Translations under genes and position numbers: made by a program
The notes under the pieces: generated by a model
Seen by the model: only the letters and a program-made list of their open reading frames with translations
Database searches by the model: none
Told to the model about the DNA's origin: nothing
Part shown: positions 20,882 to 33,420 of the stretch, in pieces
How the letters are laid out: each line of letters starts with the position of its first letter
How positions within the stretch are numbered: the stretch's first letter is position 1
Assembly: GCF_000715075.1 (NCBI RefSeq)
Contig: NC_134096.1
Coordinates: 122,456,643 to 122,520,642, forward strand
Source of the DNA: Nicotiana tabacum
Taxonomy: Eukaryota; Streptophyta; Magnoliopsida; Solanales; Solanaceae
DNA length: 64,000 nt
Direction: 5' to 3'

Positions 20882-22029
20882 TTAAATAAGTCTGTTGCGG
20901 CGTGCAATCCGATCCCCCAATATTAACTTTTTAATAAGTCTGTTGCGGCATACAACCCGATCCTCCAATATTGACTTTTTAATAAGTCTGTTGCGGCGTG
21001 CAACTCGATCCTCCAATATATATATCCATTTCAATCAATTCTGTTGCGGCGTGCAACCCACTCCTCCAACATATTCATTTACCAATTCTTATAGAAGAAA
21101 TTTTTCCAATAAATGCAACAATTAATATAAAACTATAAGACAACAAGCATACAATAATTATAATTTAATTATGAAACAAACAATGACAAATAGCAAATTA
21201 TTATAGAAATCAGGGAGAAAATAGGCAGTTTAATATTTAATATGCTAAATGTCAAATAACAATTAAGACACATAATTCAAATAGCATGTAACAAATAATA
21301 CAAGAATTCAAGGATTAATGTTTGACAAAGAATAGGAGAGAAACAATTATTATAATAATTAATTCATGATTTAAAATAATTTATAATTTTTCAAGTAAGT
21401 AGGCAAACAGTCAATTTGACGACGTATAGACACTCGTCACTCCGCCTATACTTCGTTCACATGCATTTTACATAAAAAATAATTTAAGGGTTCTATTCCC
21501 TCAAGTCAAGGCTAAACACGACACTTACCTCGCTTTGCAAATTCCAATCAATTATTCAACCACATCTTTTTCTTTTAAATTTTCCTCCGAAAGCTTCAAA
21601 TCTATTCAGAAACAATTCGATATATTCATTACGAATCATAGGAATTAATTTCATATGAATTTACAAATTTTCCGGATAAAAATTCAAAATTCATTAAAAT
21701 ATTCGGCAATGGGACCCACGTCTCAAATCTCGAGAAAAATTGCGAAATCCGAACACCCGTTCCGATACGAGTTCAACCATACAAAATTTATCCAATTACG
21801 ATGTCAAATGGACATTCAAATCTTAAGTTTTTGTTTTTGGAAAGTTTTACAAAAATTCCAATTTCTTCCATCTAAATCCGAAATAAATGATGAATATAGG
21901 CTTAGATTTATGAAATACAATTACTATATGATAAAGAACACTTACCCAATTCGAAATCGTGAAAAACTCCTTTGAAATCGCCCCTAAGGCGAGTTATAAT
22001 TGAGAGTTATGTTTTAAGTCAGAGGGGTC

Positions 22030-22355
22030 AGGCCTTCTTCGCGTTTGCGAAGGGCCTGTCGCGTTCACGAAGGGCCTATCGCGTTTGCGATGAGTAGCAG
22101 CCCGTGGCTTTCGCGTTCGCGAAGGATTTCCCCCCTGGCCTTCCCGTTCGCGAGGCATTGCTGGCGTTCGCAATGAAGGAATGATCAACCCTCCCCCAGG
22201 TGTGCCTAACACTACGCGTTCGCGAGGAGCTGGTCGCGTTCGCGAAGGGTAATGCCCCCATCGCTTCGCGTTCCCGATCAAGCCTTCGCGTTCGCGAAGA
22301 AGAAAGCTTCAGCTGCCCAGTTTACTCTTCGCGTTCGCGAGAGTACCTTCGTGAA
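22030..22355. repeat. TTCGCGTTCGCGAA palindrome block in 5' LTR of T
   Basis: Same unit as 13830-14125, with extra units near 22035-22095 (GCGAAGGGCCTGTCGCG-like) that the twin lacks. Confidence 0.85.
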
Positions 22356-23165
22356 TGCGAAGAACGACATGCCAGAACACCTGCTCCAGCAAAATTCCAG
22401 ATTTTCAAAGTCCAAAACATCCCGTAGCCTATCTGAAACTCACCAGAGCCCTCGGGGCTCCAAACCAAACATGCACACAAGTCCGAAAACATCATACGAA
22501 CTTGCTCGCGCGATCAAATTTCCAAAATAACACCTAGTACTACGAATCGGACACCAAATCAAAGGAAGTTTTCAAGAAAAAAATTAAAACTTATATTTTT
22601 ACAACCGGACGTCCGAATCACGTCAAATCAACTCCGATTTTCACCAAATTCGGCAGACAAGTCATAAATATTATAGTGGACCTATACAGGGCTCCGAAAC
22701 TAAAATATGGACCCGAGGTCAATAAATCCAACATCAGAAATTTCTTAGAAATCATTAAGCTTTCAAGCTTTTAAGTTTTCATCAAAATTCCATATCTCAT
22801 GTTAGGGAGCTCGGAATTTGATTCCGGGCATATGCCCAAGTCCTAAATAATGATACGGACCTATCGGAATTGTCAAAATACTGATCCGGGTCCGTTTGCT
22901 CAAAATGTTGACCAAAGTCAACTTAGTTGAGTTTTAAAGCTCTATTTCACATTTTAATCCATTTTTCACATAAAAACTTTCCGAAAAATTGTACAGACTG
23001 CGCACACAAGTCGAGAAATGATAAATGGTGCTTTTTGAGGTCTTAGAACACATAATTACTTATTTAATTTAAAGATGACATTTTGGGTCATCACAACAAG
23101 TATAGAGAAAAACTGATATATTATTCAAACTTCAAACTTATGTTCATAATGAACTGAAATCTTCT

Positions 23166-23174
23166 CTATTTATA
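23166..23174 (-). promoter_or_regulatory. TATA box of copia LTR (element P)
   Basis: The minus strand reads TATAAATAG, downstream (in sense) of the 73-bp repeat array at 23207-23437, the usual place for an LTR promoter. Confidence 0.6.
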
Positions 23175-23206
23175 GAAGAAAGCAAGCTGCTGTGTAATCT
23201 GCTTCC

Positions 23207-23437
23207 GAAAGGATAAGCTCATTATACCAGATATAGATAATATTCTATCGGGAGTGATATTTATCCATAACGGGGTAGTGAAAGGATAAACTCATTATAC
23301 CAGATATGGATAATCTTCTACCGGGGGTGATGTTTATCCATAACGGAGTACTGAAAGGATAAACTCATTGTACCAGATATGGATAATCTTCTATCGGGGT
23401 GATGTTTATCCATAACGGGGTACCGAAAGGATAAGCT
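23207..23437 (-). repeat. 73-bp tandem repeats in U3 of copia LTR P
   Basis: Units start near 23207, 23280, 23353 and 23425 with GAAAGGATAA, and contain CCAGATATGGATAAT and TTTATCCATAACGG. There are just over three copies, directly upstream of the TATA box in sense, as seen for enhancer repeats in other plant copia LTRs. Confidence 0.8.
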
Positions 23438-23577
23438 TCTTCAGGAGACTTATTTTCAATAGAGTACTAAATAAATAAACATATTTACGGCGGAGTCTCA
23501 TATAGATAAGTTTCTTCAGGAAGCTTATTTACAACGAAGTACTAAATGAACATCTATAATATAATATATTTATAACA

Positions 23578-23853
23578 TCACCTTTTTGGTTGTTTATTTG
23601 GAAAAAGGAAATACTAGTATTTAAATATAATGTTTTTATTCGTAAAACTTTAACTTTAATAAATTCTTTTTTGTAAATGAAGTTTGTGTCTACGCACAAC
23701 TTTCAATTTTAATATTTTTTTTAACTTTCATCAAATAATGTTGTCCAAGATTCCTATTTATATTTGTACGTGAATTTGAATATTGATTCTCTAATCCTTA
23801 CATATTATAGAGACTTTCGGTCAAGTGGTATTTATGGGAGCCTCCTGCACAAT
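23578..23853. other. AT-rich spacer between elements P and C
   Basis: 276 bp of AT-rich sequence with no frame or repeat that I recognise. It may be older host DNA between the two nests. Confidence 0.4.
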
Positions 23854-24399
23854 TGTCACGACCCAAAATCCCATCACATGCATCATAATAACACTTAGTT
23901 TCTAACACTAAGTAAGCCGATTATAATTACAATTCAAGCCAATTTTTTTTTTTGTAAAATATATAATTTAATACAACCTCCCAAGACTGGTAATACTGAA
24001 TCACAAACTCTAACTGAATATATAAAATGATCTCAAAGATCGAATACTCAATACTGTTTGATTAATAATTAACAGTACCATAAAATGGAAAGACTCCAAG
24101 GGATTGCGACGACCAAGCAGCTCTACCTTGAATCCTTACGATCACACTCTAACTTTGTATGAGTACACCACAGTCGGTACCCAGTAAATATCAAGACTAA
24201 CCTCAGTGGAGTAGTGACGAGGTACAGTCAAGACACTCACTAGTCTAATAACCTGTGCAATATAGTATATAAAAATAATAGGAAATAAATAATAATGATG
24301 GCAACACTAATCAACCAGTTATATACACAGCAGGGTAACAAGAACACCGTTAATATTATTCAATAAATAATGAGTACAAGTACTACCAACTAATCACGT

Positions 24400-24705
24400 C
24401 CTTCAAATATAAATCTTTCGCCTATATGCTTTTCAAATAATAATCTTCAGGATATAATATACTCCCTTCAAATAAATATCTTTCAAATATAATTCTTTCA
24501 AATAAATCTCTTTCAAATTTAATTCCTTCGAATAAATATCTTCAAATATAATTCTTTCAAATAAATCTTATTCAAATATAATTCTTTCAAATAAATCTTA
24601 TTCAAATATATTTCTTTCAAATATAATTCCTTCAAATAAATATATTTCAAATATAATTCTTTCAAATCAATATCTTCCGAATATAATTCTTTCAAGTAAA
24701 AGTCA
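24400..24705. repeat. 28-bp minisatellite in LTR C
   Basis: Repeats of CAAATATAATTCTTTCAAATA with related spacers. The repeat gives a Leu/Lys/Tyr-rich frame on the minus strand (LKELYLKEIYLN) that is not a gene. LTR F has a related array at 61830-62040. Confidence 0.8.
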
Positions 24706-25059
24706 CCATGTGACACCTCATTTAACTTTTCTGGTGTGAGAAATATATTTAATATATCACATCAAATGGCACGACAATACCTTCGTGCACTTGTCTCATT
24801 CTTACCCAATATATATATGTAGATCAAATCAATTGGCACGGCAACACCTTTCGTGCATTTATCTCTTTCTCACCATTCTTATATATAACAGTATCAACTA
24901 GGTGGGAAAAATGCCAATAACAATAAAAGAAATAAAGGGGGCGGCATACAGGAAGCAACCACAACTACAAGTCACATAGAAAATGTAGGTGTACAATAAC
25001 ATCTCAAGATAAAGATATGAATGTATACACAACAAAACGATATCACAATATAATGTATG

Positions 25060-25300
25060 TCTCTCGTCCTCGCCTGCACGGAAACACCCTTCGTGCCATG
25101 AATATATGATAATATAAAAATAATGACACGGCATCACCCTTCGTGCTTGTACTCTCATCCTCACCTGATAATATAAATGAAATGGCACGACAACACCCTT
25201 CATGATTTTACACTCTCAATGGCACGACATCACCCTTCGTGTTTTACACTCTCAAATGGCATGGCATCACCCTTCGTGCTTTACACTCTTCCTTACCAAG
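25060..25300. repeat. GGCACGACATCACCCTTCGTG repeats in LTR C
   Basis: Five or so degenerate units of about 40-60 bp contain GGCACGRCAWCACCCTTCRTG followed by CTTTTACACTCTC-like sequence. Two weaker copies lie at 24765-24870. Confidence 0.7.
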
Positions 25301-26166
25301 CACATGTATATCATTGACAAGCAAGGCAGGAAACATAAATAACATCAAGCAGAGTGTTTAAAGCACAACACAATACAACAATTCATATCACAATTTTCCA
25401 CTGACCACAACCAAATTCCAAATATGTAGCAGAATCAATAAATTTCTCAACAAATAGCCCAAGGCTCCACACAACGTATATAAAACCTCAAAACAATCCA
25501 CAGAGGTGAAAAATACTCAGTATAGGGCAACACCTTCATTAATCCAAATTCTTGAAAATTATATTAACTCCTCAATTTAAACTTATTTAATAAATATTTG
25601 CAGATAAGGATTCCATCATGAATTTAATTCCAAGAAAAATATCAAATCAACAAACACACGAAATTCACATAAAATCCAAGTGACAATAACACCAAATTAT
25701 TATATAAAATACAAACTTGACAAATAAGGAATGAGGCGTGATAATTCAAGGATTTACTAAATGCCAACAATTATCCAATTTAATAGATAAAAATGCCTAA
25801 AACTTTAAAGCAATAAAATTTGCACATATATGCCCGAGTACGTACTCGTCACCTTGCGTACACGGCTTCCAATCACACAATTTCCACATAAGACTCAATG
25901 TCTAAGGGGTAATTCCCCCACTCAAGTTTAAGCAAGGTACTTACCTTTTTGAAGTTATGCCGATATTTCAAAATTGCCTTCTTGCTTGAATTGACCTCCG
26001 GACAGCTCAAATCTATCCAAATTAATTGTACAACTTCATTAAAATTCATCGAAAATAATTCCGGATAATAATATGCCAACTTAAAAATTTATTCTAAAAA
26101 GTCAACAAAAGTCAATGCGGGGCTCGCCTCTCGGAATCCGACATAATTTTAATGAAATCCGAACAC

Positions 26167-26883
26167 TAGGGGTGTGCATAAAATCCGAAAAATCGAATTT
26201 CGAACCGAACCGAACCGAATTAATTTGGTATTTCGATTTCGGTTTTTTCGGTATTTCGGTATACTTCGGTACAAAAATTTCGGTAATTCGGTACGGTATT
26301 CGGTATTGAGTTTTTGATATTTCGGTATACCGAAATACCGAAATACCAAAATATTTAAGTCCAAGCCCACCTATATTTCTATTTTCCAGCCCAATAAGCC
26401 TAAGCACAACACCCCAAGCCCCCTAAATCCTAATTCCCTAATCCCTTAGCGGGCCTAGCAACCTTCTTAGGCTTAGAGACTTACGGGCAGTAGTTTGAGC
26501 ATTTAAAGAATCACTGTTTTTGGGGAATATACACCATCAATTCCATTTCCCTTCTCTGATTTGGCAATCAAAACAGTATCATCGAACTAATTATTCTTGA
26601 AAAAATGGCTTTGAGTTTGCCTTTGAGTGGTTGAATTCTCAGCAGAAGTCATAAGAGACGTTAGGCAATAGGCAATTAGGCATAGCATAATCTTGGGAGA
26701 TTTGAAAGACTTTGATATAATACCGAAACCATACTGAAACTGTACCGAACCAAATAAGAAAGTACCGAACCGTACCGAACTACTTTGGTACGGTATTTGG
26801 TATGCATAATTGATATACCGAATACCGAAATACCTAACCGTAATTATTCAATACCGTACCAAAATAATGAACGCCCACCCCTA
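26167..26883. mobile_element. Non-autonomous hAT-type element in LTR C
   Basis: The ends are inverted: TAGGGGTGTGCAT at the left and ACGCCCACCCCTA at the right. The flanks CCGAACAC (26159-26166) and CCAAACAC (26884-26891) form an 8-bp duplication with one mismatch. LTR F has the uninterrupted sequence at about 63508. Subterminal regions are full of TTCGGTAT/ATACCGAA repeats. The central 300 bp shows no clear transposase frame. Confidence 0.8.
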
Positions 26884-27179
26884 CCAAACACCCATTCCGA
26901 TACGAGTTCAACCATACCAATTTTATCAAATTTCGATAACAACTCGACCTCCAAAGCTTAAACTTTCGTTTTTGGAAGATTATGCCAAAATCTTGATTTC
27001 TTCCATTAAAATCCAAATTAAACGATGCATATAATCATAGATTCATGAAATATAAACACTTTAGGAATAGAAGACTTACCCCAATCCATATGGTGAAAAT
27101 CACCTCACAAATCACTTCAATCCGAGCTACATAGCTCCAAATATATTAAAAATGGCTGAAACCTCGAAATATAGCTAAT

Positions 27180-29809
27180 TGTCACGACCCAAAATTCCAA
27201 CCTGTCGTGATGGTGCCTATCTCGATACTAGGTAAGCCAATAATCTCGATAAACCACAATTTCTCTGAAGTTTGAAAATACAATAATTTAATACAATATA
27301 AAATCCATAAATACTGACACGAACACTCCCCAAAACCCGGTGTCACTGAGTACATGAGCATCTAATATGAATACAAGTCTGGAAAATACGGTCTACAATA
27401 GTCTGAGACCAGATACAATGAACAAGGAGATAGAGAAGGGGAGACAAGGTCTACGGAATACGGCAGCTACCTCAAAATCTCCTGAAAATCAACTGCGTGA
27501 AATGATCAACACCCGCTATGTCCGGGGACACCTGGATCTGCACACGAAGTGCAGGGTGTAGTATGAGTACAACCAACTCAGCAAGTAACAATAATAACTA
27601 AGGAACTGAAGATAATGATGAGCTATATAGTTAGAGTTCATTTTCAGTAATTCCAGCAAAGAATAGACATGCTTTCAAATCCGACAGTTTAAGTCAAATC
27701 AATTTTATACAGTTCAATTTCATGTAATCCGGATATAAAATCTTTTAGAGAATTTCACAACAATGACAGATAGCAACCAAGTGCAACAAAAAATACAATG
27801 CAAGTACAGCCTCTTAGGCAATAGCCACTCAACTCATCACTCGCCTCTCAGCCCTCAGCACTCACACTCAATGGGTACCCGCACTCACTGGGGGTGTACA
27901 CACTCCGGAGGGGCTCCTACAGCCCAAGCGCCATAATCTGCACGGACAACTCACATGCTATAATATAACTCACGTGCTATAATATCCCTGCATGGATAAC
28001 TCACATGCTATAATATCCTTACCTCACCAAAAGGCCCTCGGCCTTACTCAGTCCTCAACCTCTCTAGTCTCTCGGGCTCTCAGAAATCACAAAGATCATC
28101 CCAATCAAAGATAACATAGTGTATCAACAAATATCCAGAAAAGACTGAGGTATAATACGCAATAAAAATCATGACTGAATACAAGACAGCAATTAGCAAA
28201 TAATTCAACAAGTACGCGACCTCGGTGGGTCCCAACAGTACTATCACATAGCCTAAGCAAAATTTCTAACATGATTTATAGTCAAATTTCTTCAACACAT
28301 AGAGTGCATATAGCTAAAAGTATATTATTCAGCTTTACAGTTTCACGGGACGGACCAAGTCACAATCCCCTCAGTGCACGCTCACACGTCCATCACCTAG
28401 CATATGCGTCACCTCCAAAATAATCACATGAAACAAAATTCCGTGGTTTCATACCCTCAGGACCAGATTTAAAACTGTTACTTACCTCAGAGCATGAAAT
28501 TCTTTACTCTGTTATGCCTTTGCCTCGCAAATCGGCCTCTAAATGCCTCGAATCTAGTCACAAATAATTCGATACAGTCAATAAAATTTATTGAAATTAA
28601 TTCTATAAGAAAATGCTAATTTTCCATAAAAATCCGAATTTTAGCTCAAAATTTGCCTATGGGGACCACATCCCGGAACTCGACAAAAGTGAAAAAATCT
28701 GGAAGCCCATTCAATCACGAGTCTAACCATACCAATTTTATCAAAATCTGACCCCAATCCGACCCTCAAATCTTCAATTTAAACTAAGAGAGTTTTCAAA
28801 CTTTTCCAGCTTAATTCACCAATTAAATGATAAAAACAACCATGGATTGGGGTAATTTAACCAATATTGAGTTAAGAACACTTACCCCATTGTTTTCCTT
28901 GAAAAATTCCCGAAAATCGCCTCTTCTCGAGCTCAAATCCGTCAAAAATCCCCATTTTCAGAACTTAAACTCTCTGCTGAGACATTTGCTCTACGCGATC
29001 GCGAAGAACAATTTTCCATCGCCCAGATTTTACTCTACGCGATTGCAGACTTTCCCACGCGATCGCGAAGCACAACATCACAGGCCTACGCGATCGCGGA
29101 CTCGTCCACGCGATCGTGAAGCACAAAACATGAGACTTCTATTTCTGCTCCACTTACTCTACGCGAACGCGACCTTCTTCATGCGTTCGCGAGTCACAAA
29201 ATCCCAGAGCTACTCGATCGCGTCCCGCCTCATGCGATCACGAAGCACAAAATGCCATTGCCTCACATTAACCCTACGCGATCGCAGATATCCCCACGCG
29301 ATCGCGTAGAACAAGAACCCTCACTGACTAACTAAGCCTACGCGATCGTAGATGCATTCACGCGATCGCGTAGAAGAAAAACATCATCAGATATCAGAAA
29401 ATTCCAGCAGATGTTCAAGTCCAAATTTTTGATCCGTTAACCATCCAAAACTCACCCGAGCTCCTAGGGACCTCAACCAAATATACCAACAAGTCCTAAA
29501 ACATCATACGGACTTAGTCGAACCCTAAAATCACCTCAAACAACGCTAAAACCATGAATTACACCCCAATTCAAGCCTAATGAACTTTGAAATTTCTAAT
29601 TTTTACAAACGACTCCGGAACCTATCAAATCACGTCCGATTTACCTCAGATTTTGCTCACAAGTCATAAATGACATAACAGAGGTATCAAATTTTCAGAA
29701 TCGGATTTCGACCTTGATATCAAAAAGTCAACCCCCGGTCAAACTTCCCAAAAATTTAACTTTCGGCATTTCAAGCCTAATTCCACTACGGACCTCCAAA
29801 TAATATTTC
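27180..29809 (-). repeat. Left LTR of element B, first part
   Basis: Matches 44646-47252 closely and contains the ACGCGATCGCG palindrome block at 28985-29370. It is cut at ATTTC (29805-29809) by D and resumes at 39918. Confidence 0.9.
28985..29370. repeat. ACGCGATCGCG palindrome block in left LTR of B
   Basis: Units of CTACGCGATCGCGAAGCACA type alternate with CCCACGCGATCGCG. They contain nested CGATCG palindromes. The block starts about 700 bp from the sense LTR start when D is removed. The twin is at 46445-46820. Confidence 0.85.
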
Positions 29810-32615
29810 TGTCACGACCCAATTTCACCTATAAGTCGTGATGGCTCCCAACACTACAGCTAGGCAAGCCAACTAATAAGTCATATGTACATTTGTTAAA
29901 CTTTTATTCCAAGAAAATAATAAAATACCAACTTCTACCAATGTGTGTGCCAAGACCCGGTGTCACAAGTGCATGAGCATCTAGTAGATTATACAAAACT
30001 CCAAATACTGTCTGAAATGAAATAGACAGAATATAAATATAAGAAGAGACACTGGTAGCTGCAGAACGACTCAGAAAGGCAGCTCACCACTATGCCTCGG
30101 GATGACGTGGGTATGTGATGATAGGTCCTCCACTAGTACCTGTCTCAAATCCTGCACAAAAAGTGCAGCAAGTGTAGTATGAGTACGTAAACAACGTGTA
30201 CCCAGTAAGTATCAAGCCTAATCTCGAAGTGGTAGAGACGAGATGGCCGACTTTGACACTCACTATGGGTCAATAATAATTGAAATAAAACTAGGATATT
30301 TAAATCAGCATGATTTACAGAATTTACAATAATTTGTTTGATCAGCAGAGATAATAAAATTCCTTCAAATGTAACAATTCTCAATATATTAATTAAATTC
30401 CTTCATTTCAGAAAAATTCTAATTTATCAATTAAATCTCATTTACAGGAGTAACAATTAATTCCATAAACAAGCAAGAATAATAATTCATTAAATTCCAA
30501 GGATTTTCCAAATAATTAATGAGTTTCTCAAGCTGAAATAAATTATTATAGTATCGTGTAATTATTATTATTAAGCACGATTTCTGCCGAGGACGTACGA
30601 CCTGATCCAGAGTGTCGTGTACACTGCTGAGGGACGTGCGGCGCGATCCATAGATGCATCTATCCTGCCGAGGCATTCGGCCCGCTCCACAAGAAAGGAG
30701 GACATTTTCTTATGTGCCTCCGGAAGGACAGTATGTTTATTATAAGATAAATTTGGGAGGAGGACAATTTCTTTTGACAATTAATTGATTTAAATAGAAA
30801 TCAAGCCTATGAGATTTCCATCCTTTAATAACTTTATCAAACAATTCACAATATATTCATATATATCAATTAATATTAATTAATCAAAGAATACAATTTA
30901 CACAAGTAATACATGCTTTGAGTCCTAAACTACCCGGACTTTAGCATTAATAGTAGCTACGCACAGACTCTCATCACCTCGTGCGTACGTAGCCCCCACA
31001 ATTAGCAACAATTATTTAATCTTAATCACCTATGAGGTAATTTTCCCCTCACAAGATTAGACAAGAGACTTACCTCGTCTTGCTCCAATTTAATCCACTA
31101 TAAGGCCTTTTCCACGATTATCCAACTCCGTCTGGCTCGAATCTAACCAAAATAATTCGATACAATCACTAAATATTATAGGAATCAATTCTATAAGAAA
31201 ATACTATATTTTAAAGAAAAGATCCGAAATTAATTAAAATTTCGCCCGCGGGGCCCACATCTCGGAATCCGGTGAAAGTTATGAAATCCGACAACCCATT
31301 CAATTACGAGTCCAACCATACCAGTTTCACTCAAATCCGACTCCGAATCGATACCGAAATCTCAAAATTTCGTTTGTATGAGATTTCTAAACTTTTCCAA
31401 ATTTCAATCTCAAAACACTAATTAAATTGTGAAAACAATGATATATTCGTGTATATTGATCAAATCCGAGTTAGAATCACTTTCCCCAAATGTCTTTCCT
31501 TGAAAATCTGTCACAAATCGCCTCTGTTCAAGCTCAAGTTTGTCAAAAATGGCAAATGGGTTGAATGCCTCTGTTTTTATAACTTACAGATCTGCCCAGT
31601 TCGACCTTGGGAGCTCGATCTGTCCAGTTCGACCTTGGGAGCTCGATCTATCCAGTTCGATCTTGGGAGGTCGATCTCGGGAGATCGATCTTGGAAGCTC
31701 GATATTGGGAGCTCGATCTCGGGAGCTCGTTCTCGGGAGCTCGTTCTTGGGAGCTCGATCACGGGAGCTCGATCTCGGGAGCTCGATCTCTGGAGGTCGT
31801 TCTGGGGAGCTCGATCTCGAGAGCTCGTTCTCGGGAGCTCGTTCTTGGGAGCTCGATCTCGGGAGCTCGATTTTGTCAGGGGTTCGATTTTTGTCAGGCT
31901 GCTCGATTTTGACAGGCAGCCCAATTTTGACAGCATTTCCAGCAAAACAATTGCAGCAGCTTTTGCAGTAGCTAAGTCCTACTTTTGATCCGTTAACCAT
32001 TTGAAACTCACCCGAAACCCTCGGGACCTCAACCCAAAACACCAACAAGTCCTAATACATCTTACAAACTTATTTGAAACCTCAAATCACATCAAACAAC
32101 GCTAAAATCACGAATCATGCTCCAATTCAAGTTTAATGAAACTTAGAATTTTCAACTTCTACATTCGATATCGGAACCTATCAAATCAACTCCGATTGAC
32201 CTCAAATTTTACACACAAGTCATAAATTACATAATGGAGCTATGAAAATTTTCGGAACTGGATTCCGACTCCGGTATCAAAAAGTCAACTCCCCGGTCAA
32301 ACTTTAAAACTTTAAATTCCTATTTTAGCCATTTCAAGCCTAATTTCACTACGGACTTCCAAATAAAATTCTGATCACGCTCCTAAGTCCAAAATCACCA
32401 TACAGAGCATGGTCGTTTTCTCAAAATGTTGACCGAAGTCAAACTTAGCACTTTAAGGCCAACTTAAGGAACCAAGTGTTCCGGTTTCACCTCAAACACT
32501 TCCGAATCCCGAACCAACCATCCCCGCAAGTCATAAATCATTACAAGCACCTATGAAAAGTTTTATTTTAGGGAACGGGGTTCTAAAAGTTAAAATGACT
32601 GATTGGGTCATTACA
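29810..32615 (-). repeat. 3' LTR of element D
   Basis: Aligns with 37181-39912 with few differences apart from the number of 15-bp units at 31590-31885. It is followed in plus coordinates by the polypurine tract of D (TTCTCCACCTCTTAAAC). Confidence 0.93.
31590..31885. repeat. 15-bp GGGAGCTCGATCTCG tandem block, 3' LTR of D
   Basis: About eighteen units of GGGAGCTCGATCTCG or TTGGGAGCTCGATCT type. Each carries the palindrome GAGCTC and the near-palindrome CGATCTCG. As the unit is 15 nt long and lacks stops, five frames on both strands stay open across it. The twin block at 38960-39175 has fewer units. Confidence 0.92.
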
Positions 32616-33390
32616 TTCTCCACCTCTTAAACAAACGTTCATCCTCGAACGGGTTTAGAATTATACCTGAAGTGCTGAATAAGTTTGGATATCTGATCCT
32701 CATGTTTTCCTCGGTTTCCCAAGTCGCTTCCTCGACTGGTTGGCCCCTCAACTGGACTTTTACTGTAGAAATCCTCTTGGATCTCAAGTGGCGAACCTGT
32801 TTATCAACAATGGCAATTGGCTCCTCTTCATAACCCAAGCTATTATCTAGCTGAACTGTGCTGGAGTCTAACATATGTGATAGGTCGGCATGATACTTCC
32901 GGAGCATAGATACGTAAAAAACCGGATGAACTCCCGATAGGCTGGGAGGCAAGGCAAGCTCATAAGCAACCTCCCCAACTCGTTTCTACACCTCAAATGG
33001 GCCTATAAACCTTGGGCTCAACTTGCCCTTCTTCCCGAATCTCATAATTCCCTTCATCGGCGAAACCTTCAAGAGAACTTTTTCACCTACCATAAATGAT
33101 ATATCACGCGCTTTCTGATCCGCGTAACTCTTTTGTCTGGACTGTGCTGTATGAAGTCGCTCCTGAATCAACTTTTCCTTTTCCAAGGCATCCCTTACCA
33201 AATCAGTACCATATAACTTAGTCTCACCTGGCTCAAACCATCCGATAGGTGAACGACATCGCCAACCATATAAAGCCTCAAACGGAGCCATCTCGATGCT
33301 GGATTGGTAACTGTTATTATAAGCAAACTCTGCCAAAGGCAGGAAATGATCCCACTGACCTCCAAAGTCAATCACACATGCCCTGAGCAT
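32611..33390 (-). pseudogene. Integrase C-terminus and chromodomain of element D
   Basis: Frame 32986-33390 carries the end of the catalytic core and the C-terminal domain (MLRACVIDFGGQWDHFLPLA, SPMKGIMRFGKKGKLSPRFI). After a TAG near 32985 the frame 32611-32952 has SGVHPVFYVSMLRKYHADLS and the chromodomain VDKQVRHLRSKRISTVKVQL, GQPVEEATWETEENMRIRYP. The chromodomain itself looks intact. Confidence 0.9.
32616..32627 (-). other. Polypurine tract of element D
   Basis: The minus strand reads AAGAGGTGGAGAA directly before the LTR, as in T at 14809-14822. Confidence 0.8.
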
Positions 33391-33420
33391 ATCCTCCAGA
33401 ATCTGACTTGTCCGCTCTGA

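Noticed and set aside
24519..24716. Leu/Lys/Tyr-rich repeat protein on the minus strand
   Set aside because: Translation of the AT-rich 28-bp minisatellite in LTR C.
31449..32048. Overlapping reading frames of 100-180 codons on both strands in LTR D
   Set aside because: They are produced by the stop-free 15-bp palindromic unit and have no homology-like motif; the twin LTR gives different lengths.
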